This document shows, in pieces, positions 58,661 through 64,000 of a DNA stretch of 64,000 nucleotides. How positions within the stretch are numbered: the first letter of the stretch is position 1; each line of letters starts with the position of its first letter. A model generated the notes under the pieces. It worked only from the letters and a program-made list of their open reading frames with translations. It made no database searches and had not been told where the DNA came from. The position numbers were made by a program, and so were the translations under genes. This DNA comes from Streptomyces sp. ISL-12 (lineage in GTDB: Bacteria; Actinomycetota; Actinomycetes; Streptomycetales; Streptomycetaceae): NCBI RefSeq assembly GCF_018614415.1, contig NZ_JAGGOO010000016.1, positions 62,001 to 126,000 of the forward strand, read 5' to 3'.

Positions 58661-58690
58661 TTGACCGGGGGTGGTCGGGGTGCGCAGGAT
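58661..58690 (+). promoter_or_regulatory. Promoter of leader peptide 2 with upstream AT-rich element
   Basis: TTGACC (58661-58666) and CAGGAT (58685-58690), 18-bp spacer, predict transcription start at the ATG at 58698. The distance from -35 to ATG (37 bp) equals that of leader 1 within one base. Directly upstream (58625-58660) is an AT-rich tract containing CCTA-N9-TAGG, a possible regulator site. Confidence 0.6.
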
Positions 58691-58697
58691 GGAACAC

Positions 58698-58793
58698 ATG
58701 TGCAGCACGCAGCAGCCGCTCGTTCGCCGTCGGCATGTCGACTTCTGTCGCGTCGCCAGCGCGGTCTGCCGCCTTCCGCAGGACGACCTCTGA
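58698..58793 (+). CDS. Sulfur-operon leader peptide 2 (31 aa)
   Basis: Encodes 31 residues, MCSTQQPLVRRRHVDFCRV then ASAVCRLPQDDL. It matches leader 1 in the L-V-x-R-x-H-V-D-F-x-R-V-x-S-A-x-C-R block and has three Cys codons (2, 17 and 25). An in-frame ATG nine bases upstream is less likely, because the promoter places the transcript 5' end at 58698. It precedes the winged-helix regulator and SfnB-like genes. Confidence 0.82.
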   Translation: MCSTQQPLVRRRHVDFCRVASAVCRLPQDDL

Positions 58794-58903
58794 CGCAGCG
58801 ACGCGCGCCGTCACGTCACCCCGCTCCACCCCCCTCCTGTTCTCGACTCGCCTCCCCCCGGCCGCCTGCCCGGCCGCCCGGCGCCCCTGTCAAGGAGCCC
58901 GTC

Positions 58904-59470
58904 ATGACCACCCCCCTGCCGTCCGACACCCCGTCACCCGGACCCGCCGACCCCGGCCCCCGCCATCTGCGGCTCGTGCCCGGACAACCGCCCGGCGACC
59001 CGGGGGCGCGGACCGCCGAGCCGCTCGTCGGCTACGTCGTGTTCGTCCCGGAAGGCACCGACCCGGCCCGGCTGTTCGTCCCGGACGGGCCGCGGCCGGT
59101 CATCCACCCCCTCGCCCCCGCGCCGACGGCCTCCGCCGAGCGGAGCACGGCCGAGGAGGAGAACGGCATCCGGATCGACGCCGTACGACGTGTCGCGCGG
59201 ATCGGCGGACACGTACTGGACCTGACCTACCTGGAGTTCGAACTGCTCGCCCACCTCGTCGCCCACCCCGACCAGGTGCTCTCCCGCGAGTCGCTCATCG
59301 GCAGCGTATGGGGGTACGGCCACATCGGCGACGGCCGCACCGTCGACGTGCACATCGCCCGGGTGCGGGCCAAGCTCGGCCGCGCCCACCGGCACCGGAT
59401 CGTCACCGTCAGGCGGGTGGGCTACAAGTACACCCCGGCCCGGCCGCGGTGTTCCGGCTCCGCGTCGTGA
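58904..59470 (+). CDS. Winged-helix (OmpR/PhoB-type) regulator without receiver domain
   Basis: A 188-residue protein. The first ~85 residues are Pro/Gly-rich with GYVVFVPEGTDPARLFVPDGPRPVIHPL. The C-terminal ~95 residues are a complete OmpR-type winged helix: IRIDAVRRVARIGGHVLDLTYLEFELLAHLVAHPDQVLSRESLIGSVWGYGHIGDGRTVDVHIARVRAKLGRAHRHRIVTVRRVGYKYTP. No phospho-acceptor domain is present, so its input is not a histidine kinase. AAGGAG lies upstream of the ATG. Position after a sulfur leader peptide suggests it regulates this island. Confidence 0.9.
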   Translation: MTTPLPSDTPSPGPADPGPRHLRLVPGQPPGDPGARTAEPLVGYVVFVPEGTDPARLFVPDGPRPVIHPLAPAPTASAERSTAEEENGIRIDAVRRVARIGGHVLDLTYLEFELLAHLVAHPDQVLSRESLIGSVWGYGHIGDGRTVDVHIARVRAKLGRAHRHRIVTVRRVGYKYTPARPRCSGSAS

Positions 59471-59556
59471 GGACCGTCCCGAGGAGGAACGGCAGTGGCA
59501 CTGCCCCAGCCCCGTCCGACGTCCGGCCGCCGGTCACCGAGGGGCCGGGAACGGAC

Positions 59557-60831
59557 ATGACGACGACCGCCCCCGCCCCGGACCCGACGGCCCCCGCCCC
59601 GGCCGGGGCACCGGGCCGTGCCCACTGGCTGCGCGTCGCCCGCGAGGTGGCCGAGGACCTGGCCACGGACGCCATCACCCGCGACCAGGCCGGCAAGCCC
59701 CCGTTCGACGAGGTCGCCCGGCTCCGTGAGGCCGGACTGCTGACCCTGCTGATCTCCGCCGAGCACGGCGGGGGAGGCGCGGACTGGGGCACGGCCCACG
59801 CCGTCGTCCGGGAGGTCGCCGCGGCCGACGGAGCCATCGGCCAGCTCCTCGGCGGTCACTACGTCCTGTCCTGGACGGCCCGCTTCTTCGCCGGTCCCGA
59901 CCTGGCCGAACGGGTCGCCCGCCGGTCCGCGGCGGGCCAGTGGTGCTGGGGCGGCGGCTTCGCCGCCCACGAGCCGCCCCTGCGGCTCACCCCGGACTCC
60001 TCCGACGGCTACCTGCTGAACGGCCGTCAGGGCACCGTCGGCGGCGCCCGCGTCGCCGACCGGCTGGCCGTCCGCGCCGCCCGGTCCGACACCGGCGAAC
60101 CGCTGGCCGTCCTCGTCGACCCCGCCCGTCCCGGCGTGACGAGCGGGGACGACGGGGACGCGTTCGGACAGCGGCTGTCGGGCGGCGGCAGCGTGGAGTT
60201 CGACGCCGTACCGGTCCCGGGTGACGCGGTGCTGGGGTCGCTCTCCGCCGACGAGGGCGCGCTGCCGCCGTTCGCCGGCCTGGCCGCCGCCACCGGACGC
60301 CTGGTCTCCGCCCAGCTCTGCCTGGGCATCGCCGAAGGCGTGCTCGCCGAGGCCCGTGAGTACACCAGGACCCGCGAGTACACCCGGGCCGGCGACCGCT
60401 CCCTGCTCGGCGACCATCCCGGCGTCGGCCTCCCGTCCTGGCAGGACGGCCTGGCGCGGGACCCGTACGTGCTGGTCACCTACGGCGAACTCACCGTCGA
60501 CGCGCGCGCGGCGTCCGCCCTCGCCGACCAGGCGGTGGCCGCACTCGACGGCGGGCTGGCCCGCGGCGAGGACCTCACCGACGACGAGTGCGCCGAGATC
60601 TCCGTACTCGCCGCCGCCGCCGAAGCCGCAGCCGCGCGCGCCGTCCACGACATCACCACCCGCACCCTGGACGTCATCGGCCCGGGCGCCGCCTCCTCGC
60701 GCCACGGTTTCGACCGATTCTGGCGCAACGCCCGCACCCACACCCTCTACCACCCCGTGGCCCACGGACTGCGCGAGGTGGGGGACTACTTCCTCAGCGG
60801 GGCGCACCCCCCGTTCGCCCTCCCCGCCTGA
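59557..60831 (+). CDS. SfnB/DszC-like acyl-CoA dehydrogenase-fold flavoprotein
   Basis: A 424-residue acyl-CoA dehydrogenase-fold protein. LREAGLLTLLISAEHGGGGADWGTAHAVVREVAAADGAIGQLLGGHYVLSW, the WCWGGGFAAHE beta-domain region and DVIGPGAASSRHGFDRFWRNARTHTLYHPVAHGLREVGDYFLSG match the SfnB/DszC monooxygenase-like subgroup rather than true CoA dehydrogenases (no CoA-specific Glu base pattern is seen). Such enzymes take part in sulfur acquisition from sulfones, sulfonates or thioethers. Weak ribosome-binding site. It is the last plus-strand gene, convergent with ssuC. Confidence 0.85.
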   Translation: MTTTAPAPDPTAPAPAGAPGRAHWLRVAREVAEDLATDAITRDQAGKPPFDEVARLREAGLLTLLISAEHGGGGADWGTAHAVVREVAAADGAIGQLLGGHYVLSWTARFFAGPDLAERVARRSAAGQWCWGGGFAAHEPPLRLTPDSSDGYLLNGRQGTVGGARVADRLAVRAARSDTGEPLAVLVDPARPGVTSGDDGDAFGQRLSGGGSVEFDAVPVPGDAVLGSLSADEGALPPFAGLAAATGRLVSAQLCLGIAEGVLAEAREYTRTREYTRAGDRSLLGDHPGVGLPSWQDGLARDPYVLVTYGELTVDARAASALADQAVAALDGGLARGEDLTDDECAEISVLAAAAEAAAARAVHDITTRTLDVIGPGAASSRHGFDRFWRNARTHTLYHPVAHGLREVGDYFLSGAHPPFALPA

Positions 60832-60997
60832 CGGGCACGGCGCGCCCGCCCCGGAGCGGCGGCCGGTGGCGGGGGAGGGGCGGCCGTCGTCCACCGCCGC
60901 GGACCGGAGACGGCCCGAAGCGGGGCACACGGGAAAGCACCGGCCGTACGGAGGCGGTGACGCCCCGCACAGCCGGTGCCCGGTGTGCCGTGCCCGG

Positions 60998-61900
60998 TCA
61001 GCGGGTGACCAGCAGCCCCCGGCCGCGCAGCACCCGCCGCTCCAGCGGACTGAAGACCAGCAGGTCGACGGCGATGCCCACCACCAGGATCAGCAGGATG
61101 GCGAGGAACACCTGCGACATGCTGGAGTTGTTGCGGCCGTTCTCCAGCAACTGGCCCAGCCCGATGCCCAGATCGGGCGAGGACGCGATGATCTCGGCCG
61201 CCATCAGCGACCGCCAGGAGAACGCCCAGCCCTGCTTGAGCCCCGCGAGATAGCCGGGCAGCGCGGCCGGCATCACGATGTGCCACGCGCCGCGCAGCCC
61301 CGTGGCGCCCAGCGTGCGGCCGGCCCGCAGGTACAGCGGCGGGATCTGGTCCACGCCGGCCACCAGACCGTTGGCGATCGACGGCACGGCACCGAGCAGG
61401 ATCACCGCGTACATCATCTGGTCGTTGAGCCCGAGCCAGATGACGGCGGGCGGCACCCACGCCACGGACGGCAGGGACTGCAGCCCGGACAGGATCGGCC
61501 CGATCGCGGCCCGGACGAACCTCACCCTGGAGACCAGCAGACCGAGCGGTGTGCCGATGACCAGCGCCAGCAGGAAGCCCAGCAGACCACGGGAGACGGA
61601 GGTCCAGATGTAGTCCAGCAAGGTGCCCTGGAGCCACGCGTCGGACACCTCGCCCCACACCGCGGACGGCGAGGGCAGCTTGTACGCGGGCGCGACCCGC
61701 GCCCACACCAGTACCTGCCAGACGACCAGGACGAGGGCGACGGCGGTGACGGGCGGCAAGACCTTGCGCAGCAGGACCTCGCGCAGGGGCGGACGGCCCA
61801 CCTGCACGGTGTCCAGCGCGTCGAGCCCCGCCTCCAGGCCCGCCAGATCCTGCGACGCCGTGTCGTGTGGCTGCGCCGGACCGGTGTCAGTGCTGGCCAT
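60998..61900 (-). CDS. ssuC: Aliphatic sulfonate-type ABC permease
   Basis: A 300-residue permease. After a 35-residue polar N terminus there are about six helices. SRGLLGFLLALVIGTPLGLLVSRVRFVRAAIGPILSGLQSLPSVAWVPPAVIWLGLNDQMMYAVILLGAVPSIANGLVAG and RTLGATGLRGAWHIVMPAALPGYLAGLKQGWAFSWRSLMAAEII (the EAA loop) are typical of SsuC/TauC/NrtB. Overlaps ssuB by 14 bp. Taurine, nitrate and sulfonate permeases cannot be told apart by sequence alone; the sulfur context decides. Confidence 0.9.
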   Translation of the reverse strand: MASTDTGPAQPHDTASQDLAGLEAGLDALDTVQVGRPPLREVLLRKVLPPVTAVALVLVVWQVLVWARVAPAYKLPSPSAVWGEVSDAWLQGTLLDYIWTSVSRGLLGFLLALVIGTPLGLLVSRVRFVRAAIGPILSGLQSLPSVAWVPPAVIWLGLNDQMMYAVILLGAVPSIANGLVAGVDQIPPLYLRAGRTLGATGLRGAWHIVMPAALPGYLAGLKQGWAFSWRSLMAAEIIASSPDLGIGLGQLLENGRNNSSMSQVFLAILLILVVGIAVDLLVFSPLERRVLRGRGLLVTR

Positions 61901-62693
61901 GGCGGCGGATCTCCCCTCGTAGTTCCTCGGTGATCTCGGCGGACAGCTCGGCGACCGCGCTGTCCTCCAGGCGGCGCGGCTGCGGGATGCCGACCGTCCA
62001 GGACCGGGCGATCCGCCCCGGCCGCGACGACAGCAGCACCACCCGCTGGGCCAGCCGCACCGCCTCGCGCACGTTGTGCGTGACGAACAGCACGGAGAGG
62101 CCGGTCTCCCGCCAGATCCGGGTCAGTTCGTCGTGCAGGACGTCCCGGGTGATGGCGTCGAGCGCCGCGAACGGCTCGTCCATCAGCAGCAGCCTGCTGT
62201 CCTGGGCCAGCGCCCGGGCCAGCGCGACGCGCTGCCGCATCCCGCCGGACAACTCGTGCACCCGCTTGCCGTACGCCCCGTGCAGCCGGACCAGTTCGAG
62301 CAGCCGCTCCGCCTCCGGCCGGCGGCCGGGTTTGGCCACGCCCCGCATCTTCAGGGCCAGTTCGATGTTCTTGCCCGCCGTCAGCCACGGGAACAGCGCG
62401 TGTTCCTGGAACATCAGGGCGGGCCTGCCGTCCGTGCTGATCGCGCCCGCGGACGGCCGGTCCAGGCCCGCGACGAGGTTCAGCAGCGTGGACTTCCCGC
62501 ACCCGGAGGCTCCGAGGAGGGTGACGAACTCACCGGGTGCGACATCGAGCGTGATGTCGTCCAGGACGAGCTGCTGTCCACCGGGCGCCCCCGGCGCGGG
62601 GAAGGACTTCGAGACGTGCTCGACACGGGCGGCGTGCGTCGCGGCCCCGGTGCCCTCAGCGGCCTTGGCGGTCTTGGCTGTCGCGGTGGCCAT
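61887..62693 (-). CDS. ssuB: Aliphatic sulfonate-type ABC ATPase
   Basis: A 268-residue ATPase. VTLLGASGCGKSTLLNLVAGLDRPSAGAI is Walker A, MFQEHALFPWLTAGKNIELAL the Q-loop, HELSGGMRQRVALARALAQDSRLLLMDEPFAALDAITRD the signature and Walker B, and FVTHNVREAVRLAQRVVLLSSRPGRI the H-loop region of the SsuB/TauB class. The ATG at 62693 is preferred to the GTG nine bases upstream because GGAGGTGA is then correctly spaced. Confidence 0.92.
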   Translation of the reverse strand: MATATAKTAKAAEGTGAATHAARVEHVSKSFPAPGAPGGQQLVLDDITLDVAPGEFVTLLGASGCGKSTLLNLVAGLDRPSAGAISTDGRPALMFQEHALFPWLTAGKNIELALKMRGVAKPGRRPEAERLLELVRLHGAYGKRVHELSGGMRQRVALARALAQDSRLLLMDEPFAALDAITRDVLHDELTRIWRETGLSVLFVTHNVREAVRLAQRVVLLSSRPGRIARSWTVGIPQPRRLEDSAVAELSAEITEELRGEIRRHGQH

Positions 62694-62757
62694 GGTCGTC
62701 ACCTCCAGGGATCTTCATGGGATCGGTGCGTCCGGTGCGTCCGGTGGTGCTGCCGGC

Positions 62758-62806
62758 GGGCCCGGTGCCGACGGCGGGTCCGGTGCCGACGGTGGGTCCG
62801 GTCGCC
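62758..62806 (+). repeat. 18-bp tandem repeat in the ssuA-ssuB spacer
   Basis: Nearly three units of 18 bp, GGGYCCGGTGCCGACGGY, at 62758, 62776 and 62794 (last one partial). Beside it, at 62724-62745, CGGTGCGTC is repeated with 9-bp period. It fills most of the 114-bp gap between two genes of one operon. Confidence 0.85.
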
Positions 62807-62807
62807 G

Positions 62808-63914
62808 TCACTCGGTGCCGAGACCGGCGTCGTCGACCTCGGCCTCGCCCTCGGCCTTGAGAACCTTGTTCAGCGGCGCCAGGTCGTAGATGCCCTTGAG
62901 GTTCGGCTGCTCCAGCAGTCCCGCCTTCACCGCGTGCTCGGCCTCGGTGTCCAGCGTCGAGGCCAGCGGGTCGTCCAGGAAGGTGATGGACTTCCACGCC
63001 GGGTCGATGACCTCGTCCGGCAGCGCCTTGCCGGAGAGCTTCTCCAGCGCCTTGTTGGCGGACGCCTTCGCCTCCTCGGGGTTGGCGTTGATCCACTTGT
63101 TGGTCTCGACCGAGCCGCGCAGCACCGCCTCGACGACGTCCGGGTGCTCCTTGAGGAACTTCTGCGACACGATGATGTTGGTGATCACGAACTTCTTGTC
63201 CGGCCACAGGTCGGACTCGTCCAGCAGCACCTTCGCACCGTCGGCGACCAGCTTGGACGCGGTCGGCTCCGGTACCCAGGCGCCGTCGATCGAGCCGGAC
63301 TTGTAGGCGTCCGGCGTCACCTTGTTGTCCGAGCGGACGACCGACACGTCGCCCTTGCCGCTCTGCGCGTCGACCTTCCAGCCCTGTTCCGCGATCCAGT
63401 TGAGGAAGGCGACGTCCTGGGTGTTGCCGAGCTGCGGGGTGGCTATCTTCTTGCCCTTGAGGTCGTCCTCGGACTTGATCTTGTCCGGGTTGACGACGAG
63501 CTTCACCCCGCCGGAGGCCGAACCGCCGATGATGCGCAGGTTCTTGCCGTCCGCCTTGGTGTAGCCGTTGATGGCGGGGGAGGGGCCGATCCAGCCGATG
63601 TCTATGGACCCGGAGTTGAGGGCTTCGATCTCGGACGGGCCGGCGTTGAAGGTCGATGCCTTGATCGTGGTGCCGCCGAGCTCCTTCTGGAACAGGCCCT
63701 CCTGGACGCCGACGAGTGCGGTGGCGTGGGTGAGGTTCGGGAAGTAGCCGATCCTGACCTCGTCCGCGGAGAGCTTCTCCGCGTCCGCGGCGACGCCCGT
63801 GCGCTGGTCGTCGTCGGTGGACTCGGAGCCGTAGCCGCACGCCGTCAGCAGGAGGGGGAGCGCCGCCAGGGCGGCGAGGGTGCGCAGGGGGGTGAACGGT
63901 CTGGCGGCAGACAC
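62808..63914 (-). CDS. ssuA: Aliphatic sulfonate-type ABC substrate-binding lipoprotein
   Basis: A 368-residue lipoprotein. LPLLLTACGYGS is the lipobox (Cys about 26). VRIGYFPNLTHATALVGVQEGLFQKELG, FNAGPSEIEALNSGSIDIGWIGPSPAINGY, KIATPQLGNTQDVAFLNWI and GAWVPEPTASKL are the SsuA/NMT1-type binding-protein motifs for small anionic ligands. Start GTG at 63914, with GAAAGGA upstream. It opens the minus-strand ssuA-ssuB-ssuC transporter. Only 86 bp upstream are in the window, so its promoter and any leader peptide lie beyond the edge. Confidence 0.92.
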   Translation of the reverse strand: MSAARPFTPLRTLAALAALPLLLTACGYGSESTDDDQRTGVAADAEKLSADEVRIGYFPNLTHATALVGVQEGLFQKELGGTTIKASTFNAGPSEIEALNSGSIDIGWIGPSPAINGYTKADGKNLRIIGGSASGGVKLVVNPDKIKSEDDLKGKKIATPQLGNTQDVAFLNWIAEQGWKVDAQSGKGDVSVVRSDNKVTPDAYKSGSIDGAWVPEPTASKLVADGAKVLLDESDLWPDKKFVITNIIVSQKFLKEHPDVVEAVLRGSVETNKWINANPEEAKASANKALEKLSGKALPDEVIDPAWKSITFLDDPLASTLDTEAEHAVKAGLLEQPNLKGIYDLAPLNKVLKAEGEAEVDDAGLGTE

Positions 63915-64000
63915 GGAGGTGTCCTTTCGGAGGGTGCGTGGGCACGGAGCTGCGGGGGCACGCGCGCGGAGGCGGCGCGTGCCCGGGGAACGTCCAGGAA

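Noticed and set aside
63915..64000. Possible third leader peptide upstream of ssuA
   Set aside because: One minus-strand frame reads LDVPRARAASARV, vaguely like the leader motif, but lacks the start codon, His-Asp spacing and Cys; the window ends before a decision is possible.

Overview
The window is chromosomal DNA of very high GC content with strongly GC-biased third codon positions, abundant GTG starts, frequent ATGA/GTGA gene overlaps and many typical actinobacterial families (MHS transporters, DUF2089, HelR, SpoIIE-type phosphatase, lasso peptide genes). All of this points to a Streptomyces or a close relative. No rRNA, tRNA, CRISPR array or intact insertion sequence was seen.

Layout, left to right. 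(1) 1-11.1 kb: a cell-surface polysaccharide locus, nearly all on the minus strand. It runs RmlA-type nucleotidyltransferase, hexapeptide acetyltransferase, an unknown helical-toroid-like protein, WecG-, WecC- and WecB-type enzymes (UDP-ManNAc/ManNAcA pathway), a Wzz-like protein, a Wzx-like flippase, a beta-helix lipoprotein broken by a frameshift, and a GT2. (2) 11.3-15 kb: YceI, a three-gene DUF2089/membrane/SHOCT-like operon and two unknown genes. (3) 15.2-21.5 kb: a plus-strand catabolic operon (flavin monooxygenase, RidA, DUF1028, M20 amidohydrolase with an internal TAA, MHS transporter, LysR regulator). (4) 21.8-26.3 kb: an amino-sugar-like unit (ROK kinase, SIS isomerase, DeoR repressor, sugar MFS) whose three intergenic regions all carry the palindrome GCACG-N4-CGTGC. 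(5) 26.5-29.4 kb: DUF4396 protein behind a CsoR-like box, a secreted hydrolase and a TetR regulator.

(6) 29.5-35.1 kb: a complete lasso peptide cluster on the minus strand. Its order is 41-aa precursor, cyclase, RRE protein, leader peptidase, luciferase-like oxidoreductase, ABC exporter. The precursor has a Trp-rich core with two tail cysteines and was found by reading the DNA, since it is very short. (7) 35.4-40.1 kb: a Tat-secreted unknown protein, a MarR/MFS pair and an HpaB-type hydroxylase. (8) 40.2-43.8 kb: a rifamycin-responsive unit, with a 23-bp RAE-like palindrome, a rifamycin-glycosyltransferase-like gene carrying a 1-bp frameshift, and helR. (9) 44-49 kb: an anti-sigma-type ATPase, a PP2C phosphatase, a DUF2975/XRE pair behind a nested palindrome, a histone-H1-like winged-helix protein, small ORFs and gene remnants.

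(10) 49-64 kb: an organosulfur acquisition island. It holds an FAD enzyme and an amino-acid-type permease on the minus strand; an SsuD-like monooxygenase, GNAT, two binding proteins, permease and ATPase on the plus strand; then a winged-helix regulator, an SfnB/DszC-like flavoprotein and a convergent ssuA-ssuB-ssuC transporter. Two short Cys-containing leader peptides (52680, 58698), each apparently read from a leaderless transcript, precede the plus-strand units and suggest cysteine/sulfur-dependent attenuation. Three interrupted genes and several remnants mean the assembly should be checked at those points before calling true decay.
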